A stretch of 9,912 bases of DNA from M55B129 sp964506505 (GCA_964506505.1 CAZDKY010000006.1:1-9912), one strand, 5' to 3'; shown: positions 1-6,801, numbered from the stretch's first letter. Notes: generated from the letters alone by a model not told the origin. Numbers and translations are program-made.

Positions 1-1
1 C

Positions 2-562
2 ACCCTGGGCAGCCTCGTAATCCTGGCTCGTGTTCCAGACAAACTCAAGCATGGAGAAACCACCGTTTACGGCAAAAACCTGATGCTCAGTATAAGGGAT
101 ATTATACGGCCCTACCTTGATTCGATTCCTGTATGCATGGCTACCGGAGGTTACTGCGAAAAAATCGAACGGATCAGTGCCGGTTACATGGAGGCATGGG
201 AAACCATTGATATAGGGAAAAAATTGTTTCGCAGCGATTTTGCCACCTCCTACGAGGAAATGACCCCCTATCACCTGGCAAAGCGTTTTTTAACCACTAC
301 CGGCCGGCCCGAACTGTTTGAAGAAGTTTATAAGCCTCTTTTGCAGTATGATCGTGAAAAAGGAGGCGAGCTGGCCCACACTCTCGAGACATACATAGAG
401 TGCAACTTCTCCCATACCAGAACGGCAAATATTTTACACATCCACCGTAATTCCCTCAATTACCGCCTGCAAAAAATCGAAGATTTGCTCGATCAGGACA
501 TTGACAGACTGGATGCTTTCCCTTTTCTTGTTGCTTCTATCAGTCGCCGCCTTTCCTCCTGA
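2..562 (+). CDS. PucR/CdaR-like transcriptional regulator, C-terminal part (5' end outside window)
   Basis: The reading frame is open from the left edge, with no stop before the internal ATG at 83, so the gene is cut by the window and only about its last 187 residues are visible. The C-terminal 60 or so residues match the PucR-type helix-turn-helix: an ETYIECNFSHTRTANILHIH-like stretch followed by RNSLNYRLQKIEDLL. This is the usual pattern in which a Tyr/Arg-rich recognition helix follows an 'N..T A..L..H.NTL.YRL' core. The upstream part, with a region around LAKRFLTTTGRPELFEEVYKPLLQYD, fits the domain that precedes the HTH in CdaR/PucR proteins. Family members are DNA-binding regulators, often activators of purine, sugar-diacid or amino-acid catabolism genes, and commonly act on adjacent genes. 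The permease train starting at 852 on the same strand is therefore a likely target (inference). The effector cannot be read from the sequence. Confidence 0.85.
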   Translation, partial: TLGSLVILARVPDKLKHGETTVYGKNLMLSIRDIIRPYLDSIPVCMATGGYCEKIERISAGYMEAWETIDIGKKLFRSDFATSYEEMTPYHLAKRFLTTTGRPELFEEVYKPLLQYDREKGGELAHTLETYIECNFSHTRTANILHIHRNSLNYRLQKIEDLLDQDIDRLDAFPFLVASISRRLSS

Positions 563-586
563 ACTTTCACTTTTTTAAAGAATTCT

Positions 587-632
587 TGTTATGCATAATG
601 CACAACATTCTTATTGTGCATTATGCATAACA
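587..632. promoter_or_regulatory. Perfect 19-bp inverted repeat, candidate operator (possibly also terminator of the regulator gene)
   Basis: The left arm TGTTATGCATAATGCACAA (587-605) and the right arm TTGTGCATTATGCATAACA (614-632) are exact reverse complements separated by 8 nt. Each arm holds a small palindrome, TTATGCATAA, and two TGCA cores 7 bp apart, giving four TGCA units in all (592, 599, 617, 624). This dyad-within-dyad layout suggests a binding site for a dimeric or tetrameric regulator, most simply the PucR-like protein encoded just upstream. As RNA it would also form a long hairpin. A run of seven T (640-646) starts 7 nt after the stem, so a terminator role for the upstream gene is possible. 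The arms are A+T-rich and the T run is displaced, which favours the operator reading. Confidence 0.55.
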
Positions 633-729
633 CTGATTCTTTTTTTCTTCTTTTCACACAAAGGGGATTTTACACAAAAATTTAAATAAACTAATTGCTA
701 TGAAAATAATTGTTAAAATTCAATCCCTA

Positions 730-851
730 ATGCCGGGGGATAAATTGCAGGAGGTGAACAGTTCTGTCCGGAAGAGACGGCATGATACTTCAGGCGCAGC
801 CCTGAAGAGCATCGATTTATCACTTCAGTATATGGAAAGGAAGATTTAACG
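730..851 (+). promoter_or_regulatory. Leader of the permease gene: misplaced Shine-Dalgarno, two hairpins, possible 39-codon ORF
   Basis: A very strong ribosome-binding sequence, AGGAGGTG (749-756), lies about 95 nt upstream of the permease start and has no well-spaced ATG, GTG or TTG after it. Two small hairpins follow: 764-768 with 776-780 (5 bp, one G-U) and 788-794 with 801-807 (7 bp perfect, 6-nt loop). One frame is open from ATG 730 to TAA 847-849 (39 residues, basic, ending ...QYMERKI) and stops 2 nt before the permease ATG, but that ATG has no Shine-Dalgarno of its own. A GTG at 754 in the same frame overlaps the ribosome-binding sequence. The region may be a regulatory leader, a small translated ORF, or both. 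No known riboswitch class was recognised. Confidence 0.3.
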
Positions 852-2474
852 ATGGCACAAGCTGGAATGTTTGTCCGCAAAGCCAGCGGGCTGGTTCGTT
901 CCTGGTCCGTTTTTGATGGTTTTGTCTATTCTTTCTTCTCGATCAACCTGGTAACACTTGGCTTCTACATTTTCTCTTTCGCCCCTTACCTGCCGGAAGC
1001 AAACCTGGTTACCGCCGTTGTTGTCAGTGGCATTCTAATAATTTTTGAGGTATTTGTATACGCTTTATTGGTAGCAGTAATGCCGCGAGCAGGCGGTGAT
1101 TATGTCTGGCAAAGCCGTATCCTGGGAGGAGGACTCGGTTTCGTTCTTGCTATAACCGGCTGGGCCTGGATTCTATGGCACTGGGTACCTCTCTACGGCA
1201 ACATGCTTGCCTATAATGTCTTTACCCCGATTTTAGGAATATTGAGCGGGTGGACCGGCAGCACAGCCCTCTATAATGCCGCCAGCTGGTTTGTCACCAC
1301 CAACGGCTTTTTTGTATCATCACTGGTGGTAATTGTGTTAGCTTTTATTTTCGTCAGCCTGGGCATGAGCTGGTATGCACGTATCCAGAAATTCTGCTTC
1401 TATGTTGGCATGGCCGGAATGATCACTATGATCATCATGATGCTTACTAATTCCAATACTGATTTTATCGCTGGTTTTAACCAGTATGCCAATAGCTTTT
1501 TCGCCGCTGGAGGAGGAGACGTTTACCAGCAAATTCTGAATGCTTCAGCTGAAACCGGATACACTGCCGCTCCCATCAATAAAATGGCTCTTGGCGCCAG
1601 TTTGGGATTAATTCCTATGGTAGTTTTCTTTAACCTATGGCCAAACTGGGGTGCTACTCTATATGGAGAAGTGCGTGGAGCTTCAGATTTCAAACGCAAC
1701 TTCTGGAGTATGGCTGCCGGCCTTATTGCTACTACCATCCTGGCAGTAATCGTCCTTTTCCTGATCGCCAAAGTGATCGGATGGGATTTTTACAACGCGG
1801 CAAACCTTACTTTCTATGAAGGTACCTCCCCCTTTGGGGCCTTCCCCTATCCTGCACTGCTGGTCAGTTTCCTGACTGACAGTCCCGTTCTCCAACTGTG
1901 GCTCCTGATATCAATGAGTACCTGGTTTTTCGGCTGGTGCGGCACGGTTTTCCTTTCTTCAACCAGAGTTATCTTTGCCGCTGCATTTGACCGCATCCTG
2001 CCTGAATGGATGGCCCGGGTAAGCACCAAATTCCGCTCGCCGGTCAATGCACTGCTGGTAATGGCAGTAGGCGGAGTTATTATCAGTGCCGGCATGCATT
2101 ACACCGAAAACCTGGAAACCATGGCTCTAAACTCAACCGTAGTCATTGCCGTCACTTACCTCGGATCAACTATCGCAGCCATTATTCTTCCCTACAAAGA
2201 TCCCGAACTGTATAATGCTTCACCCATCGCCAGATTGAAGCTGTTCGGCCTTCCGCTCATTACCGTTACCGGTGTAATATTCCTTGCTTTCCTGCTGTTT
2301 TTGTTCTATATGTGGGCTACCGATGCAGTGTATGGAATAAACGAGCCAATCTCTTATATTTACATGGCAGTACTTTACCTGATCTCAATCATTATCTATA
2401 ACGCTTCAAAAATTTACCGCCGCAAGCAAGGGATCAACCTGGATGAAATTCATAAGAACATTCCCGTAGAGTAA
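852..2474 (+). CDS. APC-superfamily amino-acid/polyamine-type permease
   Basis: A 540-residue integral membrane protein that probably imports an amino acid, amine or related organic cation by secondary transport. About 12 hydrophobic segments are visible, near residues 23-45, 52-78, 92-118, 150-172, 180-198, 245-265, 287-309, 348-375, 399-415, 425-447, 467-490 and 500-518. The MPRAGGDYVW sequence after segment 2 (about residues 77-86) is the characteristic APC loop motif (P-R-A/S-G-G-D/E-Y). The length is slightly above the usual 430-500, with long external loops around residues 120-150 and 200-240. The tail after segment 12 is short and charged. The start at 852 is supported by a GGAAAGGAAG ribosome-binding stretch (834-843). 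It is the first gene of the train, 27 nt ahead of the metallophosphoesterase. The substrate cannot be assigned. The downstream aldehyde and alcohol enzymes suggest a compound degraded through an aldehyde (inference). Confidence 0.85.
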   Translation: MAQAGMFVRKASGLVRSWSVFDGFVYSFFSINLVTLGFYIFSFAPYLPEANLVTAVVVSGILIIFEVFVYALLVAVMPRAGGDYVWQSRILGGGLGFVLAITGWAWILWHWVPLYGNMLAYNVFTPILGILSGWTGSTALYNAASWFVTTNGFFVSSLVVIVLAFIFVSLGMSWYARIQKFCFYVGMAGMITMIIMMLTNSNTDFIAGFNQYANSFFAAGGGDVYQQILNASAETGYTAAPINKMALGASLGLIPMVVFFNLWPNWGATLYGEVRGASDFKRNFWSMAAGLIATTILAVIVLFLIAKVIGWDFYNAANLTFYEGTSPFGAFPYPALLVSFLTDSPVLQLWLLISMSTWFFGWCGTVFLSSTRVIFAAAFDRILPEWMARVSTKFRSPVNALLVMAVGGVIISAGMHYTENLETMALNSTVVIAVTYLGSTIAAIILPYKDPELYNASPIARLKLFGLPLITVTGVIFLAFLLFLFYMWATDAVYGINEPISYIYMAVLYLISIIIYNASKIYRRKQGINLDEIHKNIPVE

Positions 2475-2501
2475 ACGAGAATGCCTGCAGGAGGATGATT
2501 A

Positions 2502-3440
2502 ATGAGTACTATATTTTTTGCCACCGATGTGCACGGTTCGGAGATCTGCTGGAAAAAGTTTATCAGCGCAGGCAAATTCTATAACGCCGATATTCTAATA
2601 CTGGGAGGCGATATGACCGGTAAAGCCCTGGTCCCGTTTATTAAAGATAATAAAGGCAAGTACAAGGTCAATTTCCTCGACGAAGAGATGCTGCTGGATG
2701 AAGAAGGCAAAAAGACCATGGAAAAAAACATCTCCGACCGCGGTTATTACCCTATAAACCTGACCGATGATCAATTCGAAGAACTGAGCCAGGATAAAGA
2801 AAAAGTGGAAAAACTTTTTGTCAAAGAAGTACTAAAAGTAGCTGAAAGATGGGTTGCTTATGCTGATGAAAAACTGGCCGGGACGGGAATTAAATGTTTT
2901 GTCTGTCCCGGAAACGACGATATGTTTGAAATCGACGAAGTACTGGCCACATCAAAAACCATCACCATGGCCGAGGGTAAAATCCTCGATCTCGACGGTT
3001 ACTATGAAATGCTCAGTTCGGGATGGTCAAACATCACCCCGTGGGATACACACCGGGAATGCAGCGAAGAAAGACTGGCTGAAATAATCGAAGCGATGAC
3101 TCCAAAGATAACTGATTTCAATCGCTGCGTCTTCAATCTTCATGCTCCGCCCTATGGATCAGGGTTGGATGAAGCGCCGGAGCTGGACGAAAATTTGCGG
3201 CCCAAATACGCCGGCCGCTCACTGGTCCCGGTAGGCAGTTATGCCGTGCGTGACGCGATCATGAAATATCAACCGACGCTGGCCCTGGTTGGCCATATTC
3301 ATGAAGGACGCGGCATCAAGCGATTGAAAAAAACCTTTGTTGTCAATCCAGGCAGCTCTTATGAACAGGGTACACTTCTCGGGGCAATAATAGAGATGGA
3401 CGAAAAAGGCATCCGTAAGTACGTTCTTACTTCCGGATAA
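2502..3440 (+). CDS. Calcineurin-like metallophosphoesterase
   Basis: A 312-residue soluble protein with the complete set of metallophosphoesterase motifs in order: D9-x-H11 (FFATDVHG), G36-D37 (ILGGDM), G137-N138-D139 (CPGNDD), H214 (NLHAPP), G264-H265-I266-H267, and a closing NPGSS (282-286). These residues normally hold a two-metal centre (Mn/Fe/Zn) that hydrolyses phosphomonoesters, phosphodiesters or nucleotides. A charged, Lys/Glu/Asp-rich insert lies between motifs 2 and 3 (roughly residues 45-120) and makes the protein longer than the smallest family members, which may shape substrate choice. The start is well supported by AGGAGG (2489-2494) placed 7 nt before the ATG. There is no signal peptide, so it should be cytoplasmic. 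It sits 27 nt after the permease, in the same operon by spacing. The substrate is unknown, and a phosphoesterase is not a standard partner of AOR or of an APC permease. Confidence 0.85.
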   Translation: MSTIFFATDVHGSEICWKKFISAGKFYNADILILGGDMTGKALVPFIKDNKGKYKVNFLDEEMLLDEEGKKTMEKNISDRGYYPINLTDDQFEELSQDKEKVEKLFVKEVLKVAERWVAYADEKLAGTGIKCFVCPGNDDMFEIDEVLATSKTITMAEGKILDLDGYYEMLSSGWSNITPWDTHRECSEERLAEIIEAMTPKITDFNRCVFNLHAPPYGSGLDEAPELDENLRPKYAGRSLVPVGSYAVRDAIMKYQPTLALVGHIHEGRGIKRLKKTFVVNPGSSYEQGTLLGAIIEMDEKGIRKYVLTSG

Positions 3441-3443
3441 CAG

Positions 3444-3596
3444 GTTAAAAAGGCCTGACTCTGAGCAGGTGAGGTTGATCCGGTAACAGCATGCCCCCGT
3501 TTCCAGTTCGGCCCTACCGGACGGGACGGGGGCAAAACCCCGGCTGCTTTCAGTGCCAGGCCGTCCGCTTGAACCCTTAAAGCCAGGTTTTTTAAC
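3444..3596 (+). ncRNA. Candidate structured RNA / riboswitch-like element, class unknown
   Basis: The gap between the metallophosphoesterase and nucleotidyltransferase genes can be folded by hand into a closed multi-branch structure. The outer stem pairs 3444-3452 with 3588-3596 (9 bp, one G-U) and 3454-3457 with 3584-3587 (4 bp), with one bulged G at 3453. A second stem pairs 3470-3476 with 3572-3579 (7 bp, one G-U, one bulged C). Inside is a strong G+C-rich hairpin, 3493-3500 with 3526-3533 (8 bp perfect), topped by 3506-3511 with 3517-3522 (6 bp, one G-U, 5-nt loop). A small hairpin follows at 3542-3557. CCCCGG (3538-3543) can alternatively pair with CCGGGG (3609-3614) outside the outer stem, giving a possible switch. 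The ribosome-binding site of the next gene is 38 nt further on. A Moco/tungsten-cofactor riboswitch would suit the AOR operon, but its conserved core was not recognised. Confidence 0.35.
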
Positions 3597-3647
3597 AAAC
3601 TAGAACTACCGGGGCTGAAACTGCATCAAGAAGAAGGGAGAGATTTT

Positions 3648-4415
3648 ATGTCCCAGTATACCGGTAAGGATGCTGATGAATTCATCGCCGAAGCAAAAAA
3701 AATTATCACTAGAACGGGAGAAAAAGGAGCTCCATTGCGGTTAATCGGGGCCCTGGCCTTTCACTTGCATTGTCCCCGCTATAACTATATTCACCGGCAA
3801 TGGGGCCGCGTATTCACGGACACCGACTTTGTCGCCCGCAGTGAGCACCAGGAGCTGATTATTGAGGCATACAGTGAATTGGGCTACCGCGACGATGAAA
3901 TGATCACTACCCTCTACGGTCATCAACGACTCGTCTTCGACAACCCGGAAACAGGAATGCATTCCGATATTTTTTTTAACAAGCTCGATTTCTGCCATGA
4001 ACTGCCTCTACGGGAGCGGCTCGATATTGACAATCTGACCATCCCCCTGGCAGAACTGTTTCTCGAGAAAATGCAGATTGTGCAAATCAACGAAAAAGAC
4101 ATTGTTGACACAATGATGCTACTGGTGGAGCATCCCGTCGGTGAGGAAGATGAAGAAAAGATCAACGCCCCCGTGATTGCCCGAATACTGGCCGGTGAGT
4201 GGGGTTTCTGGCGGACAGTAACGGGCAACATGGACAAAGTATTGGCCCTTACAACCAAAACCGATCTATTCGAACATGAAGAAAAAGAAACGATCGAAAC
4301 AAGACTGAATGAAATCCGTGATTATGTCGAACGCGAGCCTAAATCGCTGTCCTGGAAAATGCGCAGTAAAATCGGCGATAAGATGAAATGGTATAAGGAC
4401 GTTGACGAATTGTAA
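3648..4415 (+). CDS. AbiEii-like nucleotidyltransferase-fold protein
   Basis: A 255-residue cytoplasmic protein resembling the polymerase-beta-type nucleotidyltransferase fold of the AbiEii/COG-type families. What can be seen: a G-A-L-A segment (34-37) in the place of the usual GG/GS loop, then RVFTDTDFV with D58-x-D60 as probable metal-binding aspartates. A third acidic position follows at D107 (SDIFF), then a helical segment PLAELFLEKMQIVQINEKDIVD (about 133-154), which resembles the AbiEii 'K..A...R...KD..D' region. The C-terminal third is helical, with acidic and basic stretches and a conserved-looking Trp-rich part (EWGFW, 184-188). Such enzymes transfer a nucleotide to RNA, protein or a small molecule, and some are toxins. 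No antitoxin-like partner is visible here, and the position 34 nt before the ferredoxin gene argues for a metabolic or maturation role (inference). The start is supported by AAGGGAGAG (3634-3642). Confidence 0.6.
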   Translation: MSQYTGKDADEFIAEAKKIITRTGEKGAPLRLIGALAFHLHCPRYNYIHRQWGRVFTDTDFVARSEHQELIIEAYSELGYRDDEMITTLYGHQRLVFDNPETGMHSDIFFNKLDFCHELPLRERLDIDNLTIPLAELFLEKMQIVQINEKDIVDTMMLLVEHPVGEEDEEKINAPVIARILAGEWGFWRTVTGNMDKVLALTTKTDLFEHEEKETIETRLNEIRDYVEREPKSLSWKMRSKIGDKMKWYKDVDEL

Positions 4416-4438
4416 CTGGAATCACCTGAAACAGAAAT

Positions 4439-4443
4439 GAGGA
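4439..4443 (+). promoter_or_regulatory. Ribosome binding site that decides the ferredoxin start
   Basis: GAGGA (4439-4443) directly touches the ATG at 4444 but lies 6 nt before the in-frame ATG at 4450. Normal Shine-Dalgarno spacing therefore favours 4450 as the real start, giving a protein that begins MIYLRSEF. Confidence 0.6.
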
Positions 4444-4449
4444 ATGCCG

Positions 4450-4881
4450 ATGATCTATCTGAGAAGTGAATTTGACCTCTGCACCGGCTGCGGAATCTGT
4501 CTGCTGGTATGCTCCAAAAGGGCTTCTGGCGGTTACAATCCCCGCCTGGCCAGGCTGAGAATTCTCAGTGAGGATGAAAACCTCGTTAACCGACCGCTGG
4601 TCTGCACCCAGTGTGAGAATCCTTTCTGCCTGCAGGTTTGTCCGGTCCAGGCAATCAGCAGAAACCCGGAAACCGGAGTTGTATTAATCGACAAAGAGAC
4701 CTGCACCGGCTGCGGCGCCTGCGTCAGCGCCTGCCCCGATCATATGATCCGGCTGGACAACGAACACAAAGCAGACAAGTGCGATCTCTGCGGGGGCGAC
4801 CCTCTCTGTGTTAAATATTGCCCTTCCGGGGCGTTAAAACTGGTTGAGCTGGTTAGCAAGCAGGAGGTGGCGTCAAAATAG
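4450..4881 (+). CDS. Four-cluster [4Fe-4S] ferredoxin subunit, electron partner of AOR
   Basis: A small cytoplasmic polyferredoxin (143 residues from this start, 145 from the alternative ATG at 4444). Counting from 4444, it has sixteen Cys in four groups: C13/16/19/23, C54/57/62/66, C87/90/93/97 and C113/116/122/126, enough for four [4Fe-4S] clusters. Each group has the CxxCx2-5CxxxC form, and three end in CP, as in DMSO-reductase-type and AorA-type iron-sulfur subunits. The gene ends one base inside the start of the AOR gene, so the two are translationally coupled and the proteins very probably form a complex. The closest known arrangement is AorA-AorB of multi-subunit AORs such as that of Aromatoleum, where the iron-sulfur subunit carries electrons away from the tungsten site. 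No FAD-binding AorC-like gene follows. Electrons therefore probably pass to free ferredoxin or another partner encoded elsewhere (inference). Confidence 0.9.
   Translation: MIYLRSEFDLCTGCGICLLVCSKRASGGYNPRLARLRILSEDENLVNRPLVCTQCENPFCLQVCPVQAISRNPETGVVLIDKETCTGCGACVSACPDHMIRLDNEHKADKCDLCGGDPLCVKYCPSGALKLVELVSKQEVASK
4862..4869 (+). promoter_or_regulatory. Ribosome binding site of the AOR gene, inside the ferredoxin reading frame
   Basis: AGGAGGTG lies 11 nt before the GTG at 4881, which shares its first G with the last base of the ferredoxin stop codon. It is 23 nt before the in-frame ATG at 4893, too far, so the overlapping GTG is the preferred AOR start. Confidence 0.6.
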
Positions 4882-6749
4882 TGGATGCTTACATGGGTAA
4901 ACTGCTGTACGTGGATCTCGTTTCCGGCCTCAGCAGGGAAGTAGAACTGGATAGCCGTCTGAGGAAATACTATGTAGGCGGTAAAGGCTTTGGCGCCAAA
5001 ATCCTCTTCGATCTGCTGCCGCCAGGGATAGATCCCCTTTCACCGCAGAATGTGCTGATGTTTATGACCGGCCCCCTGACCGGGACTCTGGCCCCCGCCA
5101 TGCGTGGCTGTGTCGTTACCAAATCTCCCCTGACCGGCACTTTTGTCGATTCTTACTTCGGCGGCCACTTTGCCCCGGAAATCCGCTATTGCGGCTACGA
5201 CGGCCTGGTAATCAGCGGGGCAGCAGCCGAACCGGTTTATCTCTGGATTGACAATGGAAAAGTGGAAATCCGTTCAGCTGAAAAATTATGGGGCCTTGAC
5301 ACTTTCAGCACAGTAAAAGAAATCCGCCGTGAACTGGGTGATAACACCGTCAAAACCGCCTGTATCGGTCCTGCCGGAGAAAATATGGTTTCTTTTGCCC
5401 TGATTAACTGCGAATATAACCGCCATGCCGGCAGAGCTGGCACCGGTGCCGTAATGGGATCCAAAAACTTAAAAGCAGTCGTTCTGCGGGGAGAGCAAGT
5501 TGTCACCCCCGCCAATACGGAAGCTTTCCAGGCAGCTGTCGACCGGGCTTACCTGGAACTGGCTGAAGATGAAACCATCGCCTCTTTTACCACCGACGGC
5601 ACAGCTGCATCAATTGATTTCGCCAACGAAGAGCAACTGCTCCCCGCTTACAACTACTACAACGGTATTTTTGAAAAAGCAGAGGGTCTAAACGCCCAGG
5701 CTCAGCGCAGTGAATTCTGGCTGCGCAACGTGGCCTGTGCAGGTTGTCCCATCGCCTGCGGCAAAATCGGCAAGATCCGTCACGGCCGCCACCAGGGGGT
5801 AGTTTCCGACGTGGTGGAATACGAAACAGCCGCCCTGATCGGCAGCAACCTGGGCCTGGACAATATCCGCGAAGTAGCTTACCTGGTTAAAAAGTGCGAT
5901 GCCCTGGGCCTGGACGGCATGTCCACCGGTGGAGTGATCGGGTTTGCTATTGAAGCTTTCAAAAAAGGCCTGATTACTACAGCTGATACGGAAGGAATGA
6001 AACTTAAATTCGGTGATCCTTCTTCTGCAGATTACCTTATTGAAGCTATTGCCTCCAGAAAAGGACCTGGCGATATGCTCGCAGACGGGGTAAAAATGGC
6101 AGCCGAAAAAATGGGCGGGGTAGCGGCTGATTTTGCCGTTCACGTCAAGGGTCTGGAAAGTCCTGCCTGGGGGCCACGCAGTGTCCCGGGCATGGGTTTA
6201 GCCCTGGCCACAGCCGACCGCGGCGGATGCCACCAGCGCGCTTTTCCCATCCTCTATGAATGCGGCGGGGAATGGGAAGGGAAACCGGTTGACCGGCTGG
6301 CCCTGGACGGCAAAGGCTCTATTGTCGCCCACCTGCAGAATTACCTGGCCGCACTCGATACCCTGGTCAAATGCGATTTTGCCCAGTACGGCATAAAGGA
6401 CAGCACCTACTGTGAGATGCTTGCCGCAGCCGTGGGAGAACCCTGGGATACCAAAGGTCTCATGAAGCTGGGCGAAAGAGTATGGAACCAGATCCGTTTA
6501 TTCAACCTGCGCGAAGGATTTACCCGGGCCGACGATACTCTGCCGAAAAGATTCACAGAAGAGCCATTGCCTGGCGGCCCTTACAAAGGAGAAAAAATTT
6601 CCAGTGAAGACCTGGACAGACTGCTCGATGAATATTATGCTGTTCGCGCCTGGGACAAAGAAGGCCGTCCCCTGGGTACACAATTGAAAGAACTGTCACT
6701 GGATGAAATGCCGGTTATATTTCACCTTCCGGCAAAAGCTAAAAAGTGA
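4881..6749 (+). CDS. aor: Tungsten/molybdenum-pterin aldehyde:ferredoxin oxidoreductase, catalytic subunit
   Basis: A 622-residue enzyme of normal family length that interconverts an aldehyde and its carboxylate using low-potential electrons. The N-terminus MGKLLYVDL...YYVGGKGFGAKIL is typical of AOR domain 1. A HAGRAGTGAVMGSKNLKAV segment (about 178-196) matches the conserved pterin-contact region. Cluster ligands C286, C289, C293 and C498 line up almost residue for residue with C288/C291/C295/C494 of the Pyrococcus furiosus enzyme. E315 (EYETA) and H451 (GGCHQRAF) match its active-site Glu and His. The first pterin motif, D340-x-x-G-L-D, is intact. The second is D493-T-L-V-K-C instead of DxxGLC. 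The start is GTG 4881, overlapping the ferredoxin stop. An ATG at 4893 is the alternative. The neighbouring Fe-alcohol dehydrogenase suggests an alcohol-aldehyde-acid pathway. The real aldehyde and the metal (W or Mo) cannot be told from sequence. Confidence 0.95.
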   Translation: MDAYMGKLLYVDLVSGLSREVELDSRLRKYYVGGKGFGAKILFDLLPPGIDPLSPQNVLMFMTGPLTGTLAPAMRGCVVTKSPLTGTFVDSYFGGHFAPEIRYCGYDGLVISGAAAEPVYLWIDNGKVEIRSAEKLWGLDTFSTVKEIRRELGDNTVKTACIGPAGENMVSFALINCEYNRHAGRAGTGAVMGSKNLKAVVLRGEQVVTPANTEAFQAAVDRAYLELAEDETIASFTTDGTAASIDFANEEQLLPAYNYYNGIFEKAEGLNAQAQRSEFWLRNVACAGCPIACGKIGKIRHGRHQGVVSDVVEYETAALIGSNLGLDNIREVAYLVKKCDALGLDGMSTGGVIGFAIEAFKKGLITTADTEGMKLKFGDPSSADYLIEAIASRKGPGDMLADGVKMAAEKMGGVAADFAVHVKGLESPAWGPRSVPGMGLALATADRGGCHQRAFPILYECGGEWEGKPVDRLALDGKGSIVAHLQNYLAALDTLVKCDFAQYGIKDSTYCEMLAAAVGEPWDTKGLMKLGERVWNQIRLFNLREGFTRADDTLPKRFTEEPLPGGPYKGEKISSEDLDRLLDEYYAVRAWDKEGRPLGTQLKELSLDEMPVIFHLPAKAKK

Positions 6750-6754
6750 TTCAA

Positions 6755-6780
6755 CAGTTGACCGGCAAACCGGTTGATTG
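6755..6780 (+). other. Intercistronic stem-loop between AOR and alcohol dehydrogenase genes
   Basis: Positions 6755-6765 pair with 6770-6780 around a CAAA loop: 11 bp, of which 5 (ACCGG/CCGGT) form a perfect core and 3 others are G-U. There is no T run after it, so it is not a typical terminator. It could be an RNA-processing or stability element that sets different levels of AOR and alcohol dehydrogenase, or be accidental. Confidence 0.35.
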
Positions 6781-6801
6781 GACCGAATAAATTCACTCTG
6801 A

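Noticed and set aside
586..614. Possible -35/-10 pair (TTGTTA at 586-591, TCTTAT at 609-614) inside the inverted repeat.
   Set aside because: Only 4 of 6 matches in each box. A promoter for the permease is expected in 563-851, but none can be placed by eye.
735..749. Possible sigma-54 (-24/-12) promoter: GG at 735-736, 10 nt, then GC at 747-748 with TT before it and A after it.
   Set aside because: The spacing fits but the CAC of the -24 element is missing, and the adjacent regulator is not a sigma-54 activator type. The match is too weak to list.
3444..3596. Assignment of the folded gap to a known riboswitch (cobalamin, SAM, FMN, TPP, c-di-GMP, Moco).
   Set aside because: None of the conserved core sequences of these classes that could be recalled was found, so it is left as an unclassified candidate.
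3648..4415. AbiEii-type toxin-antitoxin system or phage-defence gene.
   Set aside because: The nucleotidyltransferase-like protein has no upstream antitoxin-like (AbiEi, winged-helix) partner and sits in a metabolic operon, so a toxin label is not supported.
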